Below, piece by piece: positions 37,630 through 50,417 of a stretch of 64,000 nucleotides of DNA. The DNA comes from Pardosa pseudoannulata (lineage: Eukaryota; Arthropoda; Arachnida; Araneae; Lycosidae): positions 22,706,175 to 22,770,174 of the forward strand of contig CM063506.1 of assembly GCA_032207245.1 (NCBI GenBank), written 5' to 3'. A model generated the notes under the pieces. That model had not been told where the DNA came from and did not search any database. It saw only the letters and a program-made list of their open reading frames with translations. The position numbers were made by a program, and so were the translations under genes. How positions within the stretch are numbered: the first letter of the stretch is position 1; each line of letters opens with the position of its first letter.

Positions 37630-38474
37630 ATAGAATAGCAACGTCATCGCCCCCGATCGATTTTTAATCATCGCTACTAATGTAAATGTATGATAGCCAG
37701 AGCGATTTACTTATCTTGTCAAACGGCTATATACAGCAAATCAGTTGAGTTTAGACATTCAAATGCAAGTTAGTGTTGTTTAAATCCCATCTATTGAAAA
37801 AATCATTATACATATCCCAAATATGAAATATACTGTTGATAGTTTAAATTTGAATAACGAAATTTACTGCTACATCATATTTAGAATTATAGATAAGCTA
37901 ATAGAAGAGTTTTCTTCTAGATTTGACGATTTTGCAGCATTAGAACCGTTCTATTTTTTCATAAATATTCAATGTTACTGAAGATGATGTCCTTGAATTA
38001 GTTTCAGTGTTTTGAGCTTCATAATATCGAAGACCTAGAATTAGAAATAATAAACTTGCAAAGTGATATTATTTTAAAAGCGCATAGTAATGATAAAATG
38101 TTTTGATTTAGTCGATGAAAATAGTATCCTATTTTAAGGAAATGTGTGCTAAAAATTTATTATATTGTGCAACACATACAATTGCGAGTCTTTGTTCTCA
38201 AATATGAAAATTTGAAATCAAAATACCGAACAAAGCTTAATGACTCACATTTAGATAATTGTTTAAGGACGGAACTCTAAATATATCAATTATAAGAAAT
38301 TAGCTGAAAATATGGACACCCAAGTGTCACACTGAATTATATGGATCATTATGTATGACACCAACAAAATAAAGTTATAAAAAATCTGTTTTTTTAATGC
38401 CTATTTATACCTGTTGATTATCTGTAAAATAGCGCTCGGTTTTTTTCAAATTTAGTATTGCGTTCTGACAAATA
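37630..38474 (+). pseudogene. Insertion with degenerate hAT-like transposase 3' part, copy B only
   Basis: About 850 bp present in B between sequences that are adjacent in A (near 8740, GCAAAATAGTAG/ACGATAGAGC). On the plus strand, broken frames show KLIEEFSSRFDDFAALEPF (about 37895-37955) and, near 38220-38275, LKSKYRTKLNDSHLDNCLR. These resemble the C-terminal dimerisation end of hAT transposases of the GTF2IRD2/ZBED-like kind. Stops and frameshifts are numerous. Element ends and target duplication could not be fixed. Confidence 0.45.
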
Positions 38475-39297
38475 GGTTGCGACGATAGAGCTACGAATCA
38501 TCCAAACAATCAGCTAGGCTCAAAGAAAAGTATATAGTGCAGTAGATTTTTGTTTTGGTCTAGAGAAGGCTGTAGAAAAGAATGTTTAACCGAAAATAAT
38601 ACTATCGAAACAAAATTTATTTTTCTCTGAAGCCTCCAAATGAAGTTGAAATAACTTTTCAGGGGAATTCAACCGCATAAAAAAATATATAAACGGAAAA
38701 AGAGTTCTCCTGTACTGAAACTTTCATTTCTGCTAAACTAACATTCCAAATTGAATCACTTGCCAACCTTGTCCACTTATTATTAGATTATGGTTCGAAA
38801 TGTCTAAATTTGATTCTGGAATTCGACTTTTTATTTTTTCTATATATATAAAAGGAGAACAACGATTCCACGGTTGTCGGAGGTATAAAGAAAGCTATAG
38901 AGTCACTGTAAATGCTTCAACTGCTCTAATTTCTCATTATTGTCAGTAATTTCAGCTATTTCTCCATTTTCTACTACATTCTGGTATTTTTCTACTTTTC
39001 TACTTTTTGTATAATTTTCTTATCTTTAATCAAATATATGGAGTAGCATAAAGATAATAGTAAGCATTCATCCATGTATTGGGTCTAAGTTATGAATTTA
39101 CTAGGAATTTGAATTAGTAGGGTCTGAAACCTGCCCTGTATATGAGTGTGAGTACCACAACACTAGCTTAAATCCACTCTATTATTTTTACTTAAAATGC
39201 TAATATAGTCGCACTTGCTCTGAAAACACTAATAGTACATTATTATAATAAATAATATTAATTATTGTAATATAGTAATTACATTATTATAATATAA
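38475..39297. other. Unannotated conserved non-coding DNA, copy B
   Basis: Nearly identical to 8740-9566 and 12480-13310 in copy A. No ORF or family recognised. Confidence 0.4.
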
Positions 39298-40383
39298 TCC
39301 CCCATATAATAATAGCCTAAGTTATCTGTCCGTCTCAGTTATCATCCAATTTATGAAGCGGTTGGACCTGGAATGGATAGAGGCATCCCTTCAAAGCAAA
39401 TAAAGTTTATCTTCTCCTAACAATCGATCCGATTCTAAAATAAATTGGTATAAATAGGCTCCATATCACAGCAAAAAATACTGTCGTTTTTAAAATTTCG
39501 AAATCCACACCCTTCCCCATTTTCGAGAGTTTAATGCCATTATTTCAAGCCCTATTTTCCCCGGTTAAGAGCAGGCGATTAAATTTATCCATTTATCACT
39601 TAATAAATAGGTAAAAATAACAATTTTTTCTAGCATTGTGACATCATTAATTTAAACATCTCATTTAATATTTCATATTTTAAACTATTTAAATATCGTC
39701 TACACTATTTTAATATCTTTTATCACTGAACTTAGATATTACGTAAATGATTTTCTTTTATATTTGGCTTAAATAATAGATTAGGTACATACGTGATAAT
39801 TTTAAATGGATCATCGATTAATTTTTGTTGCAACGAAAATGTTATCACCGGTATTAACAATAAATTCTTTTCATATAAGTCTAGGTTTGGTTTGGTTTGG
39901 AGCGCTACGGTCTACTTTTTGCAACACGACGGCTAATGAGACCTACAGCTTAAAGCCGATTCCGAACGGCTACGAACAACCATGCCACAGTGGGATTCGA
40001 ACCCACGAACTCTGGTACCATGAACTGTGGAAAGTCAGCACTCTAACCAATCGGCCATTCGCCCATATAAGTCTAGGAGTCTATTTCATGGACTAATAAA
40101 TATCTAACTTTTAATTTATATATTTGGAAATTAAGAAGTTTTTTCTTTCGTGTGTTTGTTTTTACATGTAACCACAATGTTTGACTAAATGAATTCAATG
40201 TGATACTAAACTGCATTCACAGGATCGGGAAACTCTAGGAGTATGACGATAAATAAATTATAGAGAGTGAACCAGATAATTCTCAGTCAAAAAGAAAAAC
40301 ATTTTTTACCTGCTTCATTGGATACTTAATTCTGGAATATTAAAAATTTTACTAATCCCGTCATATGATGGGCTATATGCTAG
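39298..40383 (+). mobile_element. Helitron containing a SINE, copy B
   Basis: Counterpart of 13311-14404: 5' TCCCCCATATAATAATAGCC, 3' hairpin CCCGTCATATGATGGG then CTAG (40380-40383), between A and T. Holds the SINE at 39886-40063. Confidence 0.85.
39886..40063 (-). mobile_element. tRNA-derived SINE, copy B
   Basis: Same insertion as 13903-14079, with the 14-bp duplication CATATAAGTCTAGG at 39872-39885 and 40064-40077 still perfect. B-box GGTTCGAATCC present; the head is slightly rearranged (an extra CATGAACTGTGG near 40019). Confidence 0.88.
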
Positions 40384-40850
40384 TAATATTAATAGTGCAA
40401 CATTATTACTATTTTTGTTGTAAACAAAATTAATTTTAATTAAATATACCAGTTTAAACAGGATATTTTTGAAAATATTTGACAGGAAATATTTTCTAGC
40501 ATATTATGATAACTACAAATAAATAAAGTTTCGTCTGTATTCAAATCTAAAAAGAAATATTGTTTCGTTGTACCTTTGACGTTCCTGAATAACAATTGCG
40601 AAAAATTCGATGTTCAGATTTCAACGGAAATAGCCATTTTGGTCTGCATGAATCCATTTTTGTAGACTTCAGCTCTTAGTCTATAGTTTTCTCAACATTT
40701 TTGTAATTTCTTTTTATTAAAGTGACAAATGACAAAAATTTAAGATCAGGGTACAGATGCGATATTTACATTCCGGCTTTTGTCGCCAAATTCAGCGGTT
40801 TTTTGCTGCTTAACCTTTTGTTGCTTAAATTTTTACGTAATCCTATATAA

Positions 40851-42480
40851 CTAGCATATAGCCATCATATGACGGGATCAGTAAAATTTTTAATTTTCAG
40901 AATTGTATTATGAGCAGATAAAAAAAATTGTTTTTTTGGTTGAATTACCTTTCAACAAAAATAATCGATTAAATTATACTATGTACTTAATCTATTATTT
41001 AAGTCAAATAAAAAAGAAATTATTTTATGTAATATTTAAGTTTAGTGATAAAACGTATAAATAATGCAGAAAATATTTAAATAATTTTAAATAAGAATGA
41101 TTAATGAGATGGTTAAAGGAATACGTCATAAGGCTAGAAAAAAAATTGTTATTTTTACCTATTTATTATGTGATAAATAAATTTAATTGCTTCTCTTAAA
41201 AGTTGTATAATGGCATTATGTCGAAAAGGGGACAGTGGATTTCGAACTTTAAGAGGACAGTATTTTTCGCTGTGATACGAAGCTTATTCATGCCAATTTA
41301 CTTCAGAATCGGATCTATAGTTTAGGAAAAGATAAACTTTACTCGCTTTGAATTTTGCAAACCCTTCATCAAAAATCCAATATGGATGCTGTATCCTTTA
41401 GGTCAACAGTTCATAATTTCGAGGACAGACGGGCAGATACTTTTATTATTACATTACGAGAAGAAGTTTAAGGATACACAACATGACGTTTATGTGCTTG
41501 GTAAAGCAATACGTGAATTTATAAATAAAAATAATAAAATTATAAAAGTTGAAAATAGTAAATTTATTTTAAAACAAATAAAGATTTAAAATAAATAAAC
41601 TTTTGGAATAAAATTAAAAGAAAAAGCAGAAAATATTAAATTTATTAGACATTAAAAAAAAATTGGTTATCGGATATAGAACCGTAAGAGAAGAAACAAA
41701 ATTACATTCTAAAAGTACAACGTTGTTGTGTGCGTTAATTAAATTATGAAGGTTAAATGAAATAGTCCAGAAATTTAAAATTGTTATTTTGCCATTTTAT
41801 CAAGAATGAATTTTGTATATTAAGAGGAAGGAAGGCTTATAATAGCATTAAAGTCGAAAAATACTTCGAACTCGCTTTCAATTTTGCAAACCTAACTCAT
41901 GAAAAATCCAATATGGATGCTGTATCCATTCCATAACACCGCTTCAGAAATTCGCGGACAGACAACTTAGGCTATTATTTTTAAGAAAATTTAAGGATAA
42001 CAAACGTTTTGTGGCATGTAATTCAAGCGATACAATAAAAATAAATATTTAAATAAATTTAATAAAAAATAAAAAATTGTTTTTTAAAATAGTAATAAAA
42101 CAACCTTAAAATAAAAAACTTGTCTTTTGGCTTAAAAATTTAAAAGAAAAAAAAGAAATATTAAATTTTTGTTGACATTAAAAAATTTTACGGAAGATAG
42201 TAAAACTATGAGAATACAACATCTTTTCTTTTGTTTTAAATTAGAATTCTAAACGTACAAATTGTATAAATTAGTGTTTTGCATTTGAGTAGAATATGTA
42301 AAAATTAAAGAATAAGATGGCTTAAGAGAATTATATAAAATTAAAGGAAAAGAAATGGCTTAATTTTTCAATTATATGCAAAAATTGAAAAAAACAGTAT
42401 GATTGCGTTAAAGTACTATTCTATAAACTGGTATACCATTAAAGCATAAAACACTTGCAAATTTTTATATTATTTATAGA
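40851..42480 (-). mobile_element. Helitron in minisatellite, copy B, with extra internal block
   Basis: Counterpart of 14892-16181, with CTAG at 40851-40854 and the GA end at 42479-42480 before T. It is about 340 bp longer because a further degraded block (41981-42480) resembling 41455-41980 follows. The whole element is peppered with small deletions relative to A. Confidence 0.7.
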
Positions 42481-42481
42481 T

Positions 42482-42711
42482 TGGTACCCAACTACCTTAA
42501 AGAGCATAACAGTTGATGATCTTTGTCTTTTGTTGCTTAAAGTACGTAATTCTATATAACTGGTACCCAATCACCTTAAAGAGCATAACAGTTAACGATC
42601 TTTGTTGCTGCTTAAATTTTTACGTAATTCTATATAGCTGCTACCCAACTACCTAAAAGAGAATAACAGTTAACGATCTTTGTCTTTTGTTGCTTAAACT
42701 TTTACGTAATC
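42482..42711. repeat. 78-bp minisatellite, copy B
   Basis: Three units as at 16184-16411, beginning TGGTACCCAACTACC at 42482. Confidence 0.88.
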
Positions 42712-44355
42712 AGCGCGATAACTTATCAGTCCCGCTAAAAAAACAACAAAAACAGGGAAAGTTTGAATTATTTCCTTTTTCTGCCCTTAGATTTTAATTT
42801 ACTCAACTTTGAATCTTTTAGAGAGCGTATTTATTTATTTCTCTACATCTAATATCCTATAATTAAAATAAGTTGCTAGTTTCGTTCACTTAAAATGACT
42901 TTTATAGCCGTGGGAACAAATATATTTTCATTTAACCAAAAAAAAGTTTACTACAGATGTAGAATAACTCATTATGAACAGAGGTAATACCACTAATATG
43001 AAAGTTCGAAATCCTTCGACAGAAATCCGACCCATTTATTAAAACTTTTATTTTTCGAAATAGATTATTACAACTTTTGAAATTAAAAAGAAATTCCAGT
43101 TTCTTTAATTGTTTCCGAGTAAATAATAACATATTAAAAATCAAAGTTTTGAATTTGGACGATCAAGAGGCAATGTAATAATAAAATTCTATTAAAGTAA
43201 AATCCGATCTTAAATGTTTTATGTTTTCCATTGAAAATCTAGATTCCCTATTAACAAATTCTAAAACACATTTTTCATAATAATAGCAGCGTACACTCAT
43301 TTCCAGGCACCTTGAATTTAGAACGCAGACCCGTTGATTCATTTTTCCCGCGCATTTTGACGTACTATATCTTCTAGTATAAATTAGAAGTAATTAAAGT
43401 GAAGTGATTGGTTACCGGAATGACATCATTCCTGGAGTCCCTCCCCTTCCAAAAGTTAATAAAAGGCTTAGCACACAGATTTCGTGGCTTTTCCTTTGAG
43501 ATCGCGATGTAATATATCATCAAATATTTTCTGTGTTTTGTGTTTTTCCTTACGGGAATTTGTGTGTTATCTGGTGTTCTAAATAAAATATGTTTTTGTA
43601 AGGGAACGTGTGCATCAATATACTCGGTTACAACATTCTACAGTATTTTTAAATTATGTGGATGTTATATATAAGTTATTATCTCAATTTATATATATTT
43701 TTAATTTTTGTATTTCTGTATGTCATCTCAACATACAGTAGGGAAAGTTGCTATTTATATTTTTGAATATGTTCTCTTTATTGAAATCTTCAAAAGCGGT
43801 TATTTTAGTTGAATATGTGTTGCTATTGTAACATCGTTCAGGTGTCCATGTGTAGAAAGAACTTGTCAGACGCTCAACCTCAAGACATCCGCATTTTTAT
43901 TTACATCACTACACAAAATATACATGTAAAAAACATATAAATCTACACAAACGAAACGAATCGACTCATCACTTCTCCCTAGAAACGCGCATTCTCTCTC
44001 GAGTCAACATCAATCCACTCACTTCACTTCGTTTTCACTTTAGTAGTAATTCAGGGAGGAAAGAAAAAGTAGATGTTACACTATATATTACCTGAAAAAA
44101 CTTTTTTTTCAATGCAGCAGGCGATACAGACATTATCCTAACGCCCTTAACAAGGCTGTGAATCTGTTACTCATTTAGCAACACTCGAAGAGCACTTGAG
44201 CTTAAGGTATGCTGCGGAGGCAAGTAACATCACCCCCGCTGGGTTCTCGTAATTTAGAAGTAGGGACTAAGCAGAAGACCCCCAGGCCTGGCCTGCCACC
44301 CCCGGAGGTATCGTTTGAGAACTTTATCTGAAAAATTTGTCTTCTTCTTGAGTGG
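42712..44355. other. Unannotated DNA, copy B
   Basis: Counterpart of 16412-18066, without the expanded AT tract of A. No gene recognised. Confidence 0.4.
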
Positions 44356-44870
44356 CATGACAGCCCAGGGTGGGCCTTGGCCTTCTCATTAAGCTTTTTC
44401 CAAGACATCCTTCTGGAGGCAAAATTCTTCCAGTTGTTTTACTTTAAGTACGTGAAGGTCTCTTTCCAGGCCGTCTGTCCATCTCAGGCTGGGTCTTCCT
44501 CGTCTTCGCGTTCATGTAGGTTTTGCATCGAAGACCCTTTTTGTTGTTCGGTCATTGTCCATTCTGGTTAGATGGCCTGCCCACTTTATTCTTTGCAATT
44601 AGATGAAATTTATTATGTCAGGGGTTCATTATATAAATTATATAGTTCTAAACTTGATCTCTTGAGCCGTATATTATTTTTTTGTATTCCTCCAAATATA
44701 CTTCTAAGGATTTTTCTTTCAAATGTCGCCAGTATCTTTACATCTGACAAAGTTGTCCAGGTTTCACATAAGTTAAAATTGATCTTATTAGATATTTGTA
44801 AAGTAAAATTTCTGTTTTCCTTTTTATTAATTTTGATTTTATATAAAAAAATTTTTGCCATCATAACTCT

Positions 44871-45816
44871 TGTAACGGCACTCTCCTCTCCAGGGGCCGC
44901 ATTGTAATAACACCCTGATCTGGGGCACTATACTTGCGCGGGACCTACCCTCCCACTTTACTGGGGAAGGTATGTTCGTTGACTGTCGCCGGGATGCATA
45001 ACCCAAAATAAAGCTCAAAAGGCTTAGACGGACAATACAAATTTTATTTAAAAGAATTATGAAACATTAGAGTAAATCAAGGCCGTAGGCAGGGGGAGGG
45101 ATTTGGGAGACTGGTCCCTCCCCGAAATTTTGAAAGACCATTTTATAGATAGACAATATCCCAAGTTTGTGTATGTGTGTGCTATCTGCCTTGCTGTTCG
45201 TGAACATAAACAGTTATTCTTTAAAAAAAACGCTCAGACCATAAAAGTCTTACCTTTCCGCTAGCCATAAATACAGCACTGTATTTCCGGCACTGTATTT
45301 CGGAAATACAGTGCTTTCCCTTTCATCAATTGGAAGTACCATTCACAAATAAAGATGTCTTTCTCCCTTGGTCCCCCTCCGAAAATAATTTCTGGCTACG
45401 GCCCTGGAGTAAATACATTTTGTATTTAATCTACAAAATGTCATATTTAGAACCTCGGCTCCTGGATGAATCAGAAAGGATAAACGGAGCATATTTTTAA
45501 GTCCAAACATAAAACCGTTGTCATGGTCTCTCACATCGTACAAAGACATGTCTCCAAGTTGCAGGCCCGAATCCAACAGTTGCTCTCTTGCAGATCTTCT
45601 CTTCCTTTCCTCGGGGGAGTCAGCTCCTCCGAAACTTGATTCCTTCCGAAAAGGGAAATCTTCCCTTTCAGATACACTGCAAAAACAGATCAGCGACATA
45701 TCCGAAAAACCTTATTAGCCCCCTTAGCTGGACGGCTCCTATTTCCCCCAGGAACGCAGGGTGGAAGGGCGATATCATGAAGGACACACATGAGTCGTGG
45801 GTGCAAATTCCTTACA
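44871..45816. mobile_element. Solo LTR, copy B, carrying a nested MITE
   Basis: Begins TGTAACGGCAC and ends TTCCTTACA, with perfect 5-bp ACTCT duplications at 44866-44870 and 45817-45821. About 599 bp without the nested MITE. This copy supplies the clean proof of the LTR boundaries. Confidence 0.82.
45078..45416. mobile_element. hAT MITE nested in the solo LTR, copy B only (339 bp)
   Basis: Ends CAAGGCCGTAGGCAG and, on the minus strand, CAGGGCCGTAGCCAG. Perfect 8-bp duplication GAGTAAAT at 45070-45077 and 45417-45424. Copy A has the empty site with a single GAGTAAAT at 18791-18798. It contains an internal inverted repeat AGCACTGTATTTCCG / CGGAAATACAGTGCT (45275-45289, 45301-45315). Same family as 54728-55061 and sharing ends with 45884-46498. 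Confidence 0.92.
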
Positions 45817-45883
45817 ACTCTCTTGTGGATATCTGTCATAACATCATTTTTGTTGTTTACCTCAGATCCTAAATAGGTGAAGC

Positions 45884-46498
45884 CAGGGCCGTAGGCAGGG
45901 GGAGGGATTTAGGGGACTCGTCCCCCTCCGAAATTCTAAAATACCGTTTTGTGAAAAGAAAATGAACCAAGTGTGTGTCATCTGCCTAGCTGTGCATAGA
46001 CAAAAGTAGGCTTAGAACAGTTAAGGAGTAGGTGCAAATTGGATTCGGCTTCTAAGAACAGATTGACTAGCACTTTTGACAATTCATCACAATATTGTTG
46101 CACAATTGGAAGAAATTGTGGAAATTTTTTAGCGAATTTTTTTTAAAGGCATATTTTATAATATAAAGTAAAAATTTGAACCTTTTCATTTTCTTCCAAA
46201 AATATTCTTTTTCTTTAGTTATACTTCTATTTCAAAAATTAGAATTTAATACCATGTTAGTTTATATATTTTCAATGTTAATTTTACTATTAATTCATTG
46301 TGTAGTTACTACATGACTCATTCAAGGCTATAAATTCGTTCATTATATCATTTTTAATCATTTTGATATTTTAAAATCCCATTGTATTATAATACTCATT
46401 AGGAGTATACATACATAAGAAAACCTGTAGTTTTATTGAAGTATCCTTCGCAAAAAAACAATGTCCTCCTCCGAAAATAATTTCTGGCTACGGCTGTG
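45884..46498. mobile_element. hAT-type MITE in the LINE, copy B (615 bp)
   Basis: Same insertion as 19285-19908, here with a perfect 8-bp duplication GGTGAAGC (45876-45883, 46499-46506). Confidence 0.88.
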
Positions 46499-47203
46499 GG
46501 TGAAGCAATCAACCACCTCAAATTTATATCCTTCCATTTCTAGATGTTCACTTACGTACCCAGCTTTTGTGCGGGGCATATATTTTGTCTTATTTTCATT
46601 TACTCTAAGGCCCATCTTCAGAGCCTCTTTCTCTAGAGATAGAAATGACTGTGTGAATGCTGCGACTGAAAAATTTGTACACAGAAAAAAGTTTTTTGAA
46701 ATGTTTGTTACGCTCTCAATGCTAAGGTATCAGCCTCCGCTCTGGCGACTGCATCAGTCTGGGCAAAAAGAAAAATTACCATCTCTTAAACATTTACTCT
46801 TTTAAAATATATTATATGAATTTATTTTAAAACAAGTCAGACCATCTAAAATTACAATATATCCAATTATTTATAATGAAACATGTGACATAACAAAAGA
46901 TAAATCAAGAAGTACAAGAATAGAAAAAATCAAATAAGAGATACATGTTCCTACCAGAAACTGTTAATCACAAGCATTTTTCCCATTTTTAATACTAATA
47001 TAATGGAATATATTATTGAACAATTAACAGAAGTATATGAACATCTGCTGCTGTTTTAATTGCTATTTGCATAAGGCTGACCACCTGACCAGGACGTATG
47101 CTTCGCACCCCAGGACCCTTGGTCTTGGAAACGGAGACTGGCACTGTAGGCCCTGGTCCCCTAGGCCCAGGATTTTAGTAGTGTATGCTGGCCAGCACTG
47201 TTA

Positions 47204-47205
<2 letters not shown>

Positions 47206-47269
<64 letters not shown>
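47206..47269. repeat. (AT)n microsatellite at a Helitron 5' end
   Basis: About 32 AT units where copy A has only TCTATATATATATAAATG (20609). It leads directly into the Helitron 5' sequence AAATGAATTTACGTCTGTCT. Confidence 0.9.
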
Positions 47270-47271
<2 letters not shown>

Positions 47272-49004
47272 GAATTTACGTCTGTCTGTACTCGAAAGAC
47301 TCAAAAACCATACATCCAATCGCCGAGAAAATTTGGGAAAATATTAGGTATATCCCTAGGAAGGTTTTTAAAAATTTTAATGTTCGAAATCCATTCCTTC
47401 GCCCTTTTTCGATCTTTTCATGTCATTATTCCAAGCATTATTTTCCCCGGTTAAACATAAACGATTAATTTTTTAATTTATCGCATCATAACTAAGTGAA
47501 AGAAGCAATATTTCTAGCAATGTGACGTCATTCCGTTAACCCCATGTAAGTGATTTAAGCGCAGTTTTCCTCTGTTAAAAGCAGGCGATTACAATTTTCA
47601 ATTTATCACATAAATAGGTGAAAATTATATTTTTTTTTATTATCATTTCTTTAAATATCTCATTTATTCATTTCTCATTTTATATTATTTAAACATCGAC
47701 TGCGTAGTATCAATTCGATTTGAACTGGAAATTTAGGTATAACGTGATTAACTTTCATTTCTATGTGACGCAAATTATAGCATTTTTATATAAGAACTAA
47801 TTTTGAAATTAATTCTTGGTTAATTTTTACATTACAATGAAATGTTTATCAACAATATTCTAACAACAAAAAGTACAAATTTCAGTGACTCTCATGGACA
47901 AATAAAAACCTATCATTTTATATAGTTATCTGCATATTCATATGGTTGTCAATATGAATGTGTGTTTCTGTTTCATACAAAACCACGTGGTTTGTCATAA
48001 ATTTCCTTAATTTTGGACAACATTTATTAATACTGTTGATGTCGAAACCTCTGCTTCCTATTCTACCACCTAATATGGCAAGATCTATTAACGTTGCTAA
48101 TCAACGTACAGTAATAATACAGTAATGTAATTATATAATAAAAATAAAATAAAAATACAAGAAGCCTCATGTAATAAATATGAATGGTCGAGGAGAGTGC
48201 AAATTATACAAAATCAGCATATTTAGAAGAAATTATTATCACTAAAAGGGTAAAAATCAAGTGCAAACCAATTTTTTTTTCTATTTTTCTGTCGCATTAT
48301 TTTTCTTATTTTTTTTAACTCTACATTTGAATTAAAATTATTTACTGTGATTAATTTTATTGTTTACCATTCAATGAATTTTTGGATAAATTATTAGTTT
48401 AACTTCCATATGACTGAATTTCGCGTTTAGGTTTTAAAGGGATTAACGTGTAAAACCTAATCATGAAATTATACTTTTTTTAATTTAACAATTACTAATA
48501 TTTCTTCTCACACAGAAATCTAAGAAGGGAACCTGAAAAGTTTTAGGTTTCAAATCAATGAAAGATGATTCACAATCTGATTAATTTTATATAATTTCCC
48601 TTAAACATTTGATTCATTAGACAGACATTTCGGTGTGCTGGCGCCATCTACTGATCATTAAACAAAAGAAAATTGATTTGATTAGTTCTTAGGTTTAAAT
48701 GTTGTACTTTTAATAATATAATTAAACTTTCTTCCTTGCTTACTCTTAATTTTTCAACGTTTTATATACAAATAACATTAATCCTGCTACAAATAAAATG
48801 GACTTTCAGTGATATTTATAAAGGATTAAAAATCAAATTTCTTACCATTTATTTGAATTTGATACATGAAGTCACTATAAAATTTAAGAAATTATTTATT
48901 TAATTTAAAAAGTTTTTTTCTATATTAAATTCCCTACGAATAATGTATATTTTACATTTGTAATAAATGATATATGCAAGAAATTTTTGGAATACTCTAC
49001 TAAA
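47270..49004. other. Helitron interior and unannotated DNA, copy B
   Basis: Counterpart of 20620-23211 without the Harbinger element; the empty Harbinger site (single TAA) is at 47493-47495. No coding sequence recognised. Confidence 0.5.
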
Positions 49005-49828
49005 CTAGCATATAGCCCGTCATATGACGGGATCAGTAAAATTTTTAATTTTCCAGAATTCTAAAGTACCCTATAAGGCAGATAAAAAAATGGTTTATTT
49101 TTTGGCCGAAAATTATCCGGCACACGCTCAAAAATTAGTTTATCTTCATACTCCTCTAAAGTCTCCCGATACTGTGAATGCAGTTTAGAATCACGTTGAA
49201 TTCATTTAGAAAGATAATTCAAAGTTTTCTTAGCTACGTCTAAATTATCGTTAAGTTCTTCCCAATTTTTTTGCTACAGCAATTAATGCAAATAAGGAAT
49301 AAATTTATCATTTCCACTACACCCTGGAGGTAGATAGAATTTGTTTGTTAATACCGGTGATAAAATTTTCATTGCAACAAAAAATAATCGATGATTAAAT
49401 TTAAAATGATCACATATGTACTTAATCTATTATTTAAGCCAAATATAAAAGAAAATTATTTACGTAATATCTAAGTTCAGTGATAAAACGTATGAAAATA
49501 ATGCAGACGATATTTAAATAATTTAAAATAAGAAATGATTAAATGTGGTAGTTAAAGGAATGACGCCATAATGCCAGAGCAAAATTTTATTTTTAACTCC
49601 TTATAATGTGATAAAATGATAAATTTAATCACCTCTCTTAACCGGGGAAAATAAAGCTTGAAATAATGGCATTAATTGCTAGAAAAAGGGGGAAGGGGTG
49701 GATTTTGAACATTACTAACCCTAACTCATCAGGAATCCAATATAGATGCCTCTATCCATTCCAGGTACAACCGTTCATAAATTCGAGAACAAACAGACAG
49801 ATAACTTAGGCTATTATTATATAGGGGA
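49005..49828 (-). mobile_element. Helitron, copy B (824 bp)
   Basis: Counterpart of 23212-24026 with intact hairpin CCCGTCATATGACGGG next to CTAG (49005-49008), and 5' end TCCCCTATATAATAATAGCC on the minus strand. Host A and T flank it. Confidence 0.87.
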
Positions 49829-50346
49829 TGTATCAAGTTAATTATTGTTATGGAATTTTTAAATTCTAAACTTTTAATATTGAAAATTTAGAGTATATAC
49901 TACAATATACCTCATTATCCCGATTTATCAATGATCAAGATCTGATTATAAATTTTTATTGCGACCTTGCTCGATTTTACTAGGTTTAATGTATTCTTAA
50001 TGTATAAACCTAGTAGTTTCAATGAAACCTAGATATTTTATGAAACATATAAATGACAAAAATAACACCTGAAAAGTAGTTTTAATTTTATTTTTAAACT
50101 CTTGTTAAAGCTAATTTTTGTTCACTTTTTTTACTCGTACTCAAACCCATCAAAAGTAATACACCCGGAACCTTGCTACTGCTAAAAACTTTCAGCAATA
50201 ACATGGAAAATACTTGTTTTAATACAAATGTATTTTAATACTTTTAATGCTTTTAATTCTTTAGAATAATTTTAATTCTTTTATTACTTTTAATATTTTT
50301 AATAATATTTTTATTCTTATCTTATTCCATTTTATACATTTGTATA

Positions 50347-50348
<2 letters not shown>
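49829..50348. other. Unannotated DNA, copy B
   Basis: Counterpart of 24027-24554. Nothing recognised apart from the ACTAGGTTTA hairpin. Confidence 0.4.

Positions 50349-50414
<66 letters not shown>
50349..50414. repeat. (AT)n microsatellite
   Basis: About 33 AT units, followed by GTAGGGAAAAATAAATT as in copy A. Confidence 0.95.

Positions 50415-50417
<3 letters not shown>

Larger units (their letters stand above)
44356..46805 (-). pseudogene. LINE reverse transcriptase split by LTR and MITEs, copy B
   Basis: Counterpart of 18067-20197. Coding pieces lie at 46499-46700 (MGLRVNENKTKYM, LEMEGYKFEVVDCF), 45822-45883 (TYLGSEVNNKNDV) and 44356-44865 (LATFERKILRSIFGG; MSWKKLNEKAKAHPGLSCH). The terminal stop is lost. 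Interrupted by the MITE 45884-46498 and the LTR 44871-45816, the latter itself interrupted by the MITE 45078-45416. Confidence 0.8.
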
